DNA of 64,000 nt from Eubacterium ventriosum (GTDB lineage Bacteria > Bacillota > Clostridia > Lachnospirales > Lachnospiraceae). Under the pieces are notes generated by a model. That model saw nothing but the letters and a program-made list of their open reading frames with translations, did no database searches and was not told the DNA's origin. Below, one piece after another: positions 28,533 through 36,454 of this stretch (the first letter of the stretch is position 1; each line of letters opens with the position of its first letter). The stretch spans positions 2,057,501 to 2,121,500 of the forward strand of contig NZ_CP102282.1 in the NCBI RefSeq assembly GCF_025150745.1, in the 5' to 3' direction. The position numbers and the translations under genes were made by a program.

Positions 28533-28889
28533 TTACCCAAGCATTCCACCAAAAGTTCCAAAGCCTAAAGCTACTGCTACTCCTGTGCCAAGTCCAATTG
28601 CTCCACCTCCTGTTTCGTCCCTTATTATAAAGGAAATACCCATAATTAGCCCTATATAAATTGCTCCCGCAACAAGCCCCCACAAAAACTTTCTCTTTTG
28701 TATATTTTTTCCAAGGATTAAACCTCCTACCAATGAACAAATCCCATAAATTGCTAAAATCATAATTCTGATTATTCCATCTCCTAAAGAAAGTTCAAAA
28801 ACAATAAATGCAAGAATCACCACAAGCACTGTGCTTAAAATAATTTGAACTAATAATTCTTTTAAAATCAAGCCTGCTATTTTCTTCAT
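28533..28889 (-). CDS. Small four-helix membrane protein, TIGR04086-like
   Basis: A 118-residue protein with about four membrane helices: IILSTVLVVILAFIVF, IMILAIYGICSLVGGLILG, FLWGLVAGAIYIGLIMGISF, and a Gly-rich last helix (GLGTGVAVALGFGTFGGMLG). Size, Gly-rich ending and the phrase LVGGLILGKNIQKRKFLWGLVAGAIY (read as two pieces) resemble the TIGR04086/YrzE-type membrane proteins of Firmicutes, often found near yajC, secDF and scfA; the function is unknown. The ATG at 28889 has only a weak GCAGG. A TTG four codons earlier is an alternative start. It lies upstream of scfA on the same strand. Confidence 0.6.
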   Translation of the reverse strand: MKKIAGLILKELLVQIILSTVLVVILAFIVFELSLGDGIIRIMILAIYGICSLVGGLILGKNIQKRKFLWGLVAGAIYIGLIMGISFIIRDETGGGAIGLGTGVAVALGFGTFGGMLG

Positions 28890-29002
28890 AAAAACCTGCA
28901 AAATACACTTTCATTCTATATTATTCAGTAATTTCAAAATTAATTACGATTGTTTTTTAATTCTCATTCAACATTTTTATATATATAAAAAGTTTTTCTA
29001 TC

Positions 29003-29045
29003 AAAATAAAAAGGAACTGCATCAGCAATAACCAATGCAGTTTCC
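29003..29045 (-). terminator. Rho-independent terminator of the CorC-like gene
   Basis: GGAACTGCAT (29013-29022) pairs with ATGCAGTTTCC (29035-29045, one bulge). On minus it is followed by TTTTTATTTTG. Confidence 0.8.
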
Positions 29046-29067
29046 TGTCAGAACTTTTTTAATTTTT

Positions 29068-30378
29068 CTATTTTTGCTCTTTGTCCTCATCTTCAGATTT
29101 TTCTTCATCTTCCGTTTTTTCCACTTCCGGATCAATCTGAACTTTTACAAGGTCAATTCTCTTTTCATCCATCTTAATTACTGTAAGTTTGCAATTTGAT
29201 ATCTTAACACTATCTCCCTTGTTAGGCAATCTATCAAGATGTTCAATTATCAATCCTCCTAGTGATTCATAATCTTCTGAATCTATGTCTGTTCCCAATT
29301 CATCATTGAAATCATCTAAGTTAATTGAACCTTCAACAATATATTCATTGTCTCCGATTTTTCTAACTGCCAATTCTTCCGCCTGGTCAAACTCGTCATG
29401 AATATCGCCGATTATTTCTTCGACAATATCTTCCAAAGTTATAAGGCCTTCTGCCTGACCATACTCATCAAGAACGATACACATTCCCGGTTCATTATTT
29501 CTCATTTCAATAAGAAGATCATTTAATTCTTCTTTCTCGTGAGTATAATATGGTTCACGCATCAGCTTCTTAATATCAAAATTAGATGCATCCACCTGAT
29601 TAATAATCATATCTTTTATATTTATAATTCCAACAATATTGTCCGTGTCTTCCTTATAAACAGGAATTCTTGTATATTTGTCTGTTTTGATTACATCTAA
29701 TAACTGTTCAAAAGTTGTATCAATTGGCACCATGGTTATGTCAACCTTAGGTATCATTATATCCTTTGCGCAGGCATCTCCAAAATCGAACACATTAGTA
29801 ATCATATCGTATTCATCGTCTTCTATAATGCCCTCTTCCTGACTAACACCAACAATAGTTCTTAATTCATCTTCTGTAATTGATTTTGAGTTTAAGTTTA
29901 CTTTTACCCTAAAAAGCTTAAGTATTATGTTTGAAAACATATTCAAAATAAAAATAACCGGTGTAAGCACAAACATCAAAATACTAATTGGTTTGGCATA
30001 TTTTAATGCCATTTCATCTGCGTGCATTGATGCAACTGTTTTTGGAACAATCTCACCAAATATAATAATTAACAAAGTAAGTATTCCAACTCCTACACTG
30101 ATAAATATGTCACTTAAAAGACTTTGTGTAAAAATAGTCGCAATTGATGAAGCGGCAATATTTACAATGTTATTTCCAATAAGTACCGTGCTAAGCATCT
30201 TTCTTGAATTGTTTAGCACATTGTTTAAAACAATAGCTTTCTTATTTTCTTCCTCAACAAGAGTTCTAAGTCTAATCTTGTTAACTGTTGTCAAAGCTGT
30301 CTCGGCAGATGAAAAAAATGCCGAAAATAAAAGTAACACTACTAATACACATAGCAATGCTATGTCACTGGGTCCCAT
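29068..30378 (-). CDS. HlyC/CorC (CNNM-like) membrane transporter-associated protein
   Basis: A 436-residue membrane protein of the CNNM/CorC group, linked to Mg2+ and other divalent-cation transport and once called hemolysin. An N-terminal DUF21/CNNM domain has about four helices (SAFFSSAETALTTVNKIRL; NNIVNIAASSIATI; IIFGEIVPKTVA). Next come two CBS domains (KDIMIPKVDITMVPID; TRIPVYKEDTDNIVGIINIKD) and the C-terminal CorC_HlyC domain (EEIIGDIHDEFDQ; YIVEGSINLDDFND). The tail is acidic. I place the start at 30378, seven bases after AAGGAGA, giving MGPSDIALL. The upstream extension to 30456 lacks a site. It stands alone with its own terminator. Confidence 0.9.
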   Translation of the reverse strand: MGPSDIALLCVLVVLLLFSAFFSSAETALTTVNKIRLRTLVEEENKKAIVLNNVLNNSRKMLSTVLIGNNIVNIAASSIATIFTQSLLSDIFISVGVGILTLLIIIFGEIVPKTVASMHADEMALKYAKPISILMFVLTPVIFILNMFSNIILKLFRVKVNLNSKSITEDELRTIVGVSQEEGIIEDDEYDMITNVFDFGDACAKDIMIPKVDITMVPIDTTFEQLLDVIKTDKYTRIPVYKEDTDNIVGIINIKDMIINQVDASNFDIKKLMREPYYTHEKEELNDLLIEMRNNEPGMCIVLDEYGQAEGLITLEDIVEEIIGDIHDEFDQAEELAVRKIGDNEYIVEGSINLDDFNDELGTDIDSEDYESLGGLIIEHLDRLPNKGDSVKISNCKLTVIKMDEKRIDLVKVQIDPEVEKTEDEEKSEDEDKEQK

Positions 30379-30540
30379 ATAAATCTCCTTATTGATAATA
30401 TTTTTCAGGCAAAAGCCTATTTGCATAATTGTACAAAAACATAATATTAAAGTCAAGAATACATAGTAAAGAATATATTAGAATTTTGCAAAATGTTAAG
30501 AGTAAAATTTCACTTGTAAGCTCTATTTCAAAGTGTATAT

Positions 30541-30573
30541 TTTGAAATAGCCACCATGCTCCTGCACAGTGGC
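30541..30573 (-). terminator. Terminator-like hairpin after pyrI
   Basis: GCCAC (30550-30554) pairs with GTGGC (30569-30573), extended by inner GCAT/GTGC pairing; read on minus it is followed by TATTTC. A second hairpin, TATTTCAAA with TTTGAAATA, lies just beyond (30525-30549). Together they probably end the pyrBI transcript. Confidence 0.5.
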
Positions 30574-30594
30574 TTTATTCTCATTCTAAATGTT

Positions 30595-31035
30595 CTATAA
30601 TTTTTCCCACAACTTGCCCTGCTTTTCTTCGCAGTACTGGCAACTGTATGTTCCGTTTTCTTTATCTGTTAATACGAAAACATGTTCCAGTTCCTGTTCA
30701 ATTGAAGTGATACAACGTGGGTTCTTGCAGTGAAGTACGTTTACAATCTTCTTAGGAAGTTTAAGTTCTCTCTTCTCAATTAATTTTCCATCTTTAATAA
30801 TATCAACTGTAATATTATGATCAATGAAACCTAAAACATCAAAGTCAACAATATCAAGAGGTCCTTCTACTTTGATTATGTCCTTTCTTCCCATTTTTCC
30901 GCTTCTGGCATTTTTGATAATTGCCACCTGACAGTCAAGTTCATCAAGGTTAAGGTAATGGTAAATAGCCATTGAACGTCCTGCCTGAATATGATCTAAC
31001 ACAAAACCGTTAAAAATTTCATCTACATTAATCAT
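30595..31035 (-). CDS. pyrI: Aspartate carbamoyltransferase regulatory subunit
   Basis: The allosteric chain of aspartate transcarbamoylase: it binds nucleotides (CTP/ATP) and makes the enzyme the control point of pyrimidine synthesis. The 146 residues hold the nucleotide-binding domain ([43 protein letters not shown]). The zinc domain has four cysteines in CKNPRCI and [11 protein letters not shown]. Its ATG overlaps the pyrB stop by four bases (ATGA), so the two subunits are coupled. Bacillus-type Firmicutes lack PyrI; its presence fits the clostridial pyrBI arrangement. Confidence 0.96.
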   Translation of the reverse strand: MINVDEIFNGFVLDHIQAGRSMAIYHYLNLDELDCQVAIIKNARSGKMGRKDIIKVEGPLDIVDFDVLGFIDHNITVDIIKDGKLIEKRELKLPKKIVNVLHCKNPRCITSIEQELEHVFVLTDKENGTYSCQYCEEKQGKLWEKL

Positions 31036-31946
31036 ACCTCTACCTCCAACAATTTTAATATTAATGCCATTCTAACGTAAACGCCATATTGTACCTGTTT
31101 AAAGTATGCTGCTCTTGGATCCTTGTCCACTTCTACTGAAATCTCATTTACTCTAGGCAATGGATGAAGCACAAGCATATCATCTTTTGCCATTGACATT
31201 TTCTTCTTGTCTAAAATAAAACTATCTTTTAATCTAATATAATCTTCTTCGTTAAAGAAACGTTCTCTCTGAACTCTTGTCATATATAAAATATCAAGTT
31301 CACCGATTACATCCTCTAACTTATTTACTTCTTTATATTCAGCTCCAGCCTTCTGTATATTTTCAATGATATATTCCGGAACTTTTAATTCATTAGGCGA
31401 AATAAGAACAAATTTAACATTGTCATATCTTAAAAGAGCATTTATAAGTGAATGTACTGTTCTTCCGAATTTCAAATCTCCACATAAACCAATTGTAATG
31501 TTATCCAATCTTCCTTTCAAAGATTTAATTGTCATCAAATCAGCTAATGTCTGAGTTGGATGTTGGTGACCACCATCTCCGGCATTAATAACCGGAATTG
31601 AAGAATTGTTAGCTGCTACAAGTGCTGCACCTTCCTTCGGGTGACGCATAGCACATATATCTGCATAACATGATATAATTCTAATAGTATCAGCAACACT
31701 TTCCCCTTTAGAAGCTGAGCTTGATGATGCCTCCGAAAAACCTAAAACCTGGCCTCCTAAGTTAATCATTGCCGCTTCAAAACTAAGTCGTGTTCTTGTA
31801 CTTGGCTCATAAAATAATGTTGCTATCTTCTTGCCCTTACAGGCATCCTGATATTTTGTAGGATTCTTTTCGATATCACTTGCAGTTTCAAGCAACTGAT
31901 CAAGTTCTTCTACCGTAAAATCCAACGGACTAATTAAATGTCTCAT
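31032..31946 (-). CDS. pyrB: Aspartate carbamoyltransferase catalytic subunit
   Basis: Transfers carbamoyl phosphate to aspartate, the first committed step of pyrimidine synthesis. The 304-residue protein shows the carbamoyl-phosphate motif [16 protein letters not shown]. It also has [36 protein letters not shown], and [12 protein letters not shown] near the end. I place the start at 31946: GGAGG lies five bases before that ATG and would be inside the gene if the upstream ATG at 31958 were used. Its stop overlaps the pyrI start. The upstream gap holds a hairpin on minus but no recognisable PyrR site. Confidence 0.96.
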   Translation of the reverse strand: MRHLISPLDFTVEELDQLLETASDIEKNPTKYQDACKGKKIATLFYEPSTRTRLSFEAAMINLGGQVLGFSEASSSSASKGESVADTIRIISCYADICAMRHPKEGAALVAANNSSIPVINAGDGGHQHPTQTLADLMTIKSLKGRLDNITIGLCGDLKFGRTVHSLINALLRYDNVKFVLISPNELKVPEYIIENIQKAGAEYKEVNKLEDVIGELDILYMTRVQRERFFNEEDYIRLKDSFILDKKKMSMAKDDMLVLHPLPRVNEISVEVDKDPRAAYFKQVQYGVYVRMALILKLLEVEV

Positions 31947-32257
31947 TTCATCCTCCATTCTGCTTATGTAAAATTTCAAGGCTTATAATAGAGTCTTGAG
32001 CAAATCTGTTTGGTGCAAGTTCTGTTATTACTTTTTTAACAGCAGAACTCCGCCACTGATTTTTGCTATTAGAAATGATACATTATTATAATCAAATATT
32101 CAATAGAAAATAACATATAAAATTCACTTTTTTCGAATATTTTTTCTTCTAAAAACTACTTTTTCATAAAATGGTTTTTTATACTTATTTTTTATTTTTT
32201 CATATCTGAAAATATGATATACTTATATTGATTTTCTTTTTTTAAAGGAGGTACTCC
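31947..32257. promoter_or_regulatory. Divergent gap between pyrB and punA
   Basis: A 311-base gap that must hold promoters for both directions. GTTCTGTTA (32019-32027) pairs with TAACAGCAGAAC (32037-32048, three-base bulge), a hairpin about 75-90 bases before pyrB on minus. No U-tract and no PyrR-binding consensus is visible. The right half (32100-32240) is very AT-rich; TATACT at 32218-32223 may be the punA -10 but has no clear -35. Confidence 0.4.
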
Positions 32258-33106
32258 ATGGAAAATATTCAAAAAACAAATGTAGAAACTTCTGCTTATA
32301 ATAAGCTTAATTTTTATTTAAGACAAATACGATCAAAAACAGATTTCATTCCTGAAACTGCCATAGTTCTTGGTTCAGGTCTTGGAAATTTTTCAGACAA
32401 AGTCAAAAAAGTTTGTATCATAAATTATTCTGATATTGAAGACTTCCCTATTAGCACTAACAAAATGCATGCTGGACGTTTTATTTTCGGATATATTGAA
32501 AGTAAACCTGTAGTTTTAATGGACGGAAGAATTCACTACTATGAAGGTTATTCAATGGAGCAGGTTGTAACTCCGATTAGAATTATGAAAATGCTTGGTG
32601 CAAAGAACCTTATTCTTACTAATGCTGCCGGTGGCATTGACAGCGATTTTAAACCTGGTGACTTAATGGTAATCACAGACCAAATTACTTCTTTTGTTCC
32701 ATCACCTTTAGTGGGACCAAACATCGAAGAATTAGGCACAAGATTTCCTGACATGACACATGTTTATGCATCCGATTTAATTAATAAGCTTGAATCAATC
32801 GGCAAAAAATATAATCTTAATTTAAAGAAAGGCGTTTACTTACAGACAACAGGTCCAAACTATGAAACGCCTTCTGAGATTAGAGCCTATAAAATTCTTG
32901 GAGCGAATGCCGTTGGTATGAGCACAGCTTGTGAGGCTATGGTAGCTGTACACTGTGGGATGAAAGTTTGTGGAATAAGTTGTATTACAAACATGGCTGC
33001 CGGAATAACAGGCCAACCTTTAGATGATAAAGAAGTTGTTGAAGTTGCCGTTACTGTTGCAGACAAGTTGGAAGCAATTTTGTATAACCTTGTGATTGAA
33101 ATGTAA
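32258..33106 (+). CDS. punA: Purine-nucleoside phosphorylase (trimeric type)
   Basis: Salvage enzyme that phosphorolyses inosine and guanosine to base plus ribose-1-phosphate. The 282-residue protein has VLGSGLGNF, GRFIFGYIESKPVVLMDGR (phosphate/ribose site), LTNAAGGID, LQTTGPNYETPSEIRAY and GMSTACEAMVA, all features of the type-I (trimeric, mammalian-like) PNP family. AAAGGAGG precedes the ATG. It is monocistronic on plus; the hairpin at 33299-33340 is its likely terminator. The bases around its stop are partly repeated just downstream (ATTGAAATGTAAT occurs twice). Confidence 0.95.
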   Translation: MENIQKTNVETSAYNKLNFYLRQIRSKTDFIPETAIVLGSGLGNFSDKVKKVCIINYSDIEDFPISTNKMHAGRFIFGYIESKPVVLMDGRIHYYEGYSMEQVVTPIRIMKMLGAKNLILTNAAGGIDSDFKPGDLMVITDQITSFVPSPLVGPNIEELGTRFPDMTHVYASDLINKLESIGKKYNLNLKKGVYLQTTGPNYETPSEIRAYKILGANAVGMSTACEAMVAVHCGMKVCGISCITNMAAGITGQPLDDKEVVEVAVTVADKLEAILYNLVIEM

Positions 33107-33298
33107 TAAGTGCGTGATTAGTTTATAATTGAAATGTAATGGAGTATATGATTAATTTGTAATTATTATAATGATTATTGTCTAATCATTATGGATAGCA
33201 TAAGCAGGTTATAATGTGATTGATATGTTTGATATGACTATTCTATGTTGTACTAGCGCTTTATAAAAATTGTTGTTATTCATTTTATATACGAATAA
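33107..33298 (+). other. 3' region of punA with a short degenerate duplication
   Basis: The sequence around the punA stop, ATTGAAATGTAAT, recurs about 34 bases downstream and again in degenerate form (ATTAATTTGTAATT), as if the gene's 3' end had been copied by slippage. Otherwise AT-rich with no ORF. Confidence 0.4.
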
Positions 33299-33340
33299 TA
33301 CGTGTGCTACGACATATTTGTTGTAGCACACGTATTTTTT
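33299..33340 (+). terminator. Strong hairpin terminator of punA
   Basis: TACGTGTGCTAC (33299-33310) pairs perfectly with GTAGCACACGTA (33323-33334). The stem extends inward by four more pairs (one G-U) to a four-base loop and is followed by TTTTTT. It shares the ACGTGT core with the array that follows and may be its first member. Confidence 0.75.
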
Positions 33341-33376
33341 GTATTTCTTATATTTTTTTCATTTATTTAATTTGGG

Positions 33377-34041
33377 ATTACATGTCATATAACAAAAATT
33401 TTATACGGCAAGTATTTTCTCTTGTTTTTAGCGTCATTTATTCTGGAATTACGTGTCACAGGACAAAAATCTTATACGACAAGTATTTTCTCTTGTTTTT
33501 AGCGTCATTTATTCTGGAATTACGTGTCACAGGACAAAAATCTTATACGGCAAGTATTTTCTCTTGTTTTTAGCGTCATTTATTCTGGAATTACGTGTCA
33601 CAGGACAAAAATCTTATACGACAAGTAATTTTTTAATCTTTTATTATAATTTGATTGAAAATTACGTGTCATACAAAAGTAATGACAAATGACACGTAAT
33701 CACTTGTTATAAAGTCTTATTCTTTCAATAAATTACGTGTCATATAGAAAACCCACTGTGTCACATGTAATTTACATCTATTACAGATTTCTGAATACCA
33801 AAACGTTATATCTTCCGTAAATATTTGATTTAAGCTTGTCCTTTCGTTAGCCATTACGAATTTCCTAATCAAAAATATTATAGTTTCCGTAATATAATAT
33901 ATTGAAATATTCTTGTTCTATCGTTGCCCATTACGGAACATAGAAACAAAAATGTTGTAACTTCCGTAATCTACAAATATTCTTGTCATTTTCGAACCAA
34001 ATTACGGTTTTTACAACAACAAATATCATATTATCCGTAAA
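33377..34041 (+). repeat. Array of ten 40-43 bp hairpin units with fixed ends ATTAC...GTAAT
   Basis: Units start at 33377, 33448, 33519, 33590, 33661, 33732, 33780, 33853, 33930 and 34000. The first six are exactly 71 bases apart. Each begins ATTAC and ends GTAAT or a near variant. Most share the middle CAAAAATnTTATA in the same orientation. Arms differ by subgroup: ATTACGTGTCA in units 1-6, ATTACGGAA-like in units 7-10. The opposite arm changes to match (perfectly in 33661-33700 and 33930-33970). Spacers of about 31 bases are identical in units 1-4 and diverged afterwards. No ORF with a ribosome site is present. It fills the gap between convergent punA and pdxT. I cannot name the family. Confidence 0.85.
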
Positions 34042-34104
34042 TAACTAAATAATGTTGCCTATACCAAACCCGGAGCGTGGACACCACCCAGAACAACTTT
34101 GTAT

Positions 34105-34146
34105 AAAAAACGAAGGAAGAAATCTTCTTACTTACATATTTCTTCC
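34105..34146 (-). terminator. Terminator of pdxT
   Basis: GGAAGAAAT (34115-34123) pairs with ATTTCTTCC (34138-34146), the latter inside the last pdxT codons. On minus the stem is followed after TTCG by TTTTTT (34105-34110). Confidence 0.65.
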
Positions 34147-34694
34147 ACGAAATATTTGTGTACCAGCAGGCTGTCATTTAATTCCGGATGAAATGATGTT
34201 ACCATTTGGTTGTCCTGTACTGCGGCAACTATGTTGCCGTTGCAGGTTGCTATGGCCCTGGCTTTAGGACCGCACTCTGTTATGTACGGTGCTCTGATAA
34301 ATGTCATCGGAACTTTTCCTATGTTGTCGAAGTTTTCTTCAGAATAGAAACTTCCAAGCTGTCTTCCGTATGCATTTCTTTTGACAGTTATGTCCATTGT
34401 TCCAATATGAACTTTTTCATCATTTTCTATTTTGTCAGCCAAAATTATCATTCCGGCACAAGTTCCAAAAACAGGCATTCCATCATTAATCATGTTTTTC
34501 AAATCTTCAAGAATATCCAGTTCTCTTAATAGTTTGCCTATTACTGTACTTTCTCCTCCCGGAATAATTATTCCATCCATTTGACCTTCAATATCCTTTT
34601 TTTGACGTATTTCAAAAGATTCCACTCCTAATTTTTCAAGGATTTTTTCATGTTCTACGAATGCTCCCTGTAATGCAAGTATACCAATTCGCAT
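34128..34694 (-). CDS. pdxT: PLP synthase glutaminase subunit PdxT
   Basis: Supplies ammonia from glutamine to PdxS for pyridoxal-phosphate synthesis. The 188-residue class I amidotransferase opens MRIGILALQGAFVEHEK. It has the oxyanion/substrate loop IIPGGESTVIGKL, the nucleophile in FGTCAGMIILAD, and the His-Glu pair in TSFHPEL. I use the ATG at 34694, eight bases after GAGAGG and one base after the pdxS stop; the longer opening to 34739 lies inside pdxS. The pair makes the DXP-independent PLP route, the usual one in Firmicutes. Confidence 0.97.
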   Translation of the reverse strand: MRIGILALQGAFVEHEKILEKLGVESFEIRQKKDIEGQMDGIIIPGGESTVIGKLLRELDILEDLKNMINDGMPVFGTCAGMIILADKIENDEKVHIGTMDITVKRNAYGRQLGSFYSEENFDNIGKVPMTFIRAPYITECGPKARAIATCNGNIVAAVQDNQMVTSFHPELNDSLLVHKYFVEEICK

Positions 34695-34695
34695 A

Positions 34696-35571
34696 TTATT
34701 TACCTCTCTCAGCCATAAGAAGTTCAATTTCCTGCTCATTTATTCCAACCATGGCTTCGCCTAAGTCTTCTGATAATTCAGCAAGGATTTTTGCATCGTT
34801 AAAGTTTGTTACAGCTTTTACTATAGCTGCTGCTCTCTTCTTAGGATTTCCTGATTTAAAAATACCTGAGCCAACGAATACACCTTCTGCGCCAAGTTGC
34901 ATCATAAGTGCTGCATCAGCAGGTGTAGCAACTCCGCCCGCTGCAAAGTTAACTACAGGAAGCTTTCCGTTTTCTGCAACATATTTAACCAATTCATAAT
35001 CTACCTGAAGGTCTTTAGCTGCCTGATATAATTCATCTTTTGAAAGACTTGTAAGTCTTCTGATTTCACTCTGCATACTACGCATATGTGTAACTGCCTG
35101 GATTACATCCCCTGTTCCGGGTTCACCTTTTGTACGAATCATTGAAGCTCCTTCGCTGATTCTTCTTAATGCTTCTCCTAAATCTTTTGCTCCACATACG
35201 AATGGTACCTGAAATTTAGTTTTATCAATGTGGTATTTACCGTCTGCCGGTGAAAGCACTTCACTTTCATCTATGTAATCTATTTCAATAGCTTCAAGAA
35301 TCTGTGCTTCTGCAAAATGTCCAATTCTACATTTAGCCATAACAGGAATTGAAACAGCTTCCTGAATACCTTTAATCATCTTTGGATCACTCATTCTTGA
35401 AACGCCACCTGCTGCACGAATGTCAGCCGGTATTCTTTCAAGTGCCATAACTGCACAAGCCCCTGCTTCTTCTGCGATTCTTGCCTGTTCAGGTGTTGTA
35501 ACGTCCATAATAACGCCACCTTTTAACATCTGTGCTAAGTTTTTGTTTAATTCATAACGATTTTCTGCCAT
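34696..35571 (-). CDS. pdxS: Pyridoxal 5'-phosphate synthase subunit PdxS
   Basis: Builds PLP from ribose-5-phosphate, glyceraldehyde-3-phosphate and ammonia; a dodecamer working with PdxT. The 291-residue TIM-barrel protein has [37 protein letters not shown] with a catalytic lysine, [16 protein letters not shown], and [19 protein letters not shown] with FVGSGIF for phosphate binding. AGGAGG precedes the ATG. The leader has a nine-base perfect complement to that ribosome site, so access may be controlled (see 35582-35647). It forms an operon with pdxT. Confidence 0.97.
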   Translation of the reverse strand: MAENRYELNKNLAQMLKGGVIMDVTTPEQARIAEEAGACAVMALERIPADIRAAGGVSRMSDPKMIKGIQEAVSIPVMAKCRIGHFAEAQILEAIEIDYIDESEVLSPADGKYHIDKTKFQVPFVCGAKDLGEALRRISEGASMIRTKGEPGTGDVIQAVTHMRSMQSEIRRLTSLSKDELYQAAKDLQVDYELVKYVAENGKLPVVNFAAGGVATPADAALMMQLGAEGVFVGSGIFKSGNPKKRAAAIVKAVTNFNDAKILAELSEDLGEAMVGINEQEIELLMAERGK

Positions 35572-35581
35572 AATAAAAAGC

Positions 35582-35647
35582 CTCCTAAAAATTTGTTTTT
35601 CTCAGTATATATTCATAGTGACTATATAGGAATAACCATTTTAGGAG
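35582..35647 (-). promoter_or_regulatory. pdxS leader with ribosome-site-blocking stem
   Basis: The ribosome site arm (minus TTTTAGGAG, 35582-35590) is perfectly complementary to CTCCTAAAA at 35639-35647 near the start of the leader. A smaller hairpin (ATAG/CTAT around 35610-35625) lies between. TATTAT with TATAAA occurs just upstream on minus, so the transcript could begin right at the pairing arm. This would hide the pdxS start until something opens it. Confidence 0.5.
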
Positions 35648-35720
35648 ACTTTTATAATACCAGATTTATTTCTTACAAAACCAATCCAGCAAGAGAGTTT
35701 GCAATTAAACTCTTTATTAT

Positions 35721-35927
35721 TTATTTGTTAGCAAAATATTCATTGATGTTCTTTAATAATTCATCTACTTCAATTCCGTGAACCATACATGCTTCTTCAA
35801 GTGATTCACCGATAGATGAAGGACATCCGATACAGTGCATTCCTGCATTCATTAATACAACTGCAACACCTCTGTCGATGCTAAGCAATTCGCCCATTGT
35901 CATTTCCTTAGTAATATTAACTGCCAT
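35721..35927 (-). CDS. DUF1858-domain protein (possible redox disulfide protein)
   Basis: A 68-residue protein of the DUF1858 / hybrid-cluster-protein-associated disulfide family. It opens with ITKEMTMGELLSIDRGVAVVLMNAGMHCIGCPSS, here given as two features: a helix-forming DxxxGxxxVLMNAGM segment and a CxxC pair at HCIGCP. The C-terminus is helical (SLEEACMVHGIEVDELLKNIN). Family members are thought to be small cytosolic thiol proteins or domains fused to Fe-S enzymes; the function is not known. AAGGAGG precedes the ATG. It stands between rnpB and pdxS on the same strand. Confidence 0.85.
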   Translation of the reverse strand: MAVNITKEMTMGELLSIDRGVAVVLMNAGMHCIGCPSSIGESLEEACMVHGIEVDELLKNINEYFANK

Positions 35928-35955
35928 AACTTCCTCCTTGACCGTTTAAAAATTT

Positions 35956-35972
35956 TATACTCTTTTAGTATA
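35956..35972 (-). terminator. Possible terminator of rnpB
   Basis: TATACT (35956-35961) pairs with AGTATA (35967-35972); on minus it is followed by AAAATTTTT. A short stem, but correctly placed about 25 bases past the RNA's 3' end. Confidence 0.4.
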
Positions 35973-35995
35973 AACCTATTATATATTTTTATGAA

Positions 35996-36338
35996 TGAGT
36001 AAAGCTGTAAGCCGGGTTATGTCGTGGATGATCATCTATCTAGACATATCGTTACCAATATGTTCAAGCAACCTACCCGAAAGCTGGCGGGCAACCATAT
36101 GCTTTCTGCTCGGTCTTGCTTCAAGTGGGGTTTACACTGACCCTCGATGTTACCACCGAAGCGGTAGTCTCTTACACTACCATTTCATCCTTACCAGCAA
36201 GCTGGCGGTTTTATTTCTGTTGCACTTTCCTGGGAGTCACCTCCACCGGCCGTTAGCCGGCACCCTGCCCTATGAAGCCCGGACTTTCCTCACCTGCGTC
36301 CTTTCGGCAATAGCAGCTGCGATCATCTGCTCTACTCA
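35996..36338 (-). ncRNA. rnpB: RNase P RNA
   Basis: On minus the sequence holds the universally conserved RNase P cores. Near the 5' end it has GAGGAAAGTCCGGGC and GGGCAGGGTGCCGGCTAAC, in the middle CAGGAAAGTG with ACAGAAA, and at the 3' side GACATAACCCGGCTTAC. The P3/P4 region with CAGGGTGCC and TAACGGCC looks like the ancestral type A fold, not the Bacillus type B. The RNA is the catalytic part of the enzyme that trims tRNA 5' ends. Ends are estimated to within about ten bases. The GC-rich block stands out from its surroundings. The open frame on plus across it is a by-product. Confidence 0.96.
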
Positions 36339-36454
36339 CAATTAATTAAAATAGCATATTAAATATATTTTTGCAACTTATTTATATAAATCAAATATAG
36401 TATACAAAAGTTCATATTTCCACTTTTGCTTACACAATGGTATAAAAAAGTTAT

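Noticed and set aside
28501-28740. Minus-strand ORF of 79 residues overlapping the small membrane protein
   Set aside because: Out-of-frame shadow, rich in Trp and Arg, with no ribosome site.
33304-33692. Two plus-strand open frames (89 and 79 residues) across the repeat array
   Set aside because: They arise from the 71-bp repeat, which is not a multiple of three, have no ribosome site, and encode repetitive unlikely peptides.
33377-34041. CRISPR array
   Set aside because: Repeat and spacer lengths (40 and 31) look right, but the repeats vary with co-varying arms while spacers of units 1-4 are identical. No cas gene is nearby.
34052-34529. Plus-strand ORFs across pdxT
   Set aside because: Shadows of pdxT in other frames; no start signals.
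35995-36345. Plus-strand ORF of 116 residues
   Set aside because: Exactly antisense to the RNase P RNA; its openness reflects the structured GC-rich RNA.
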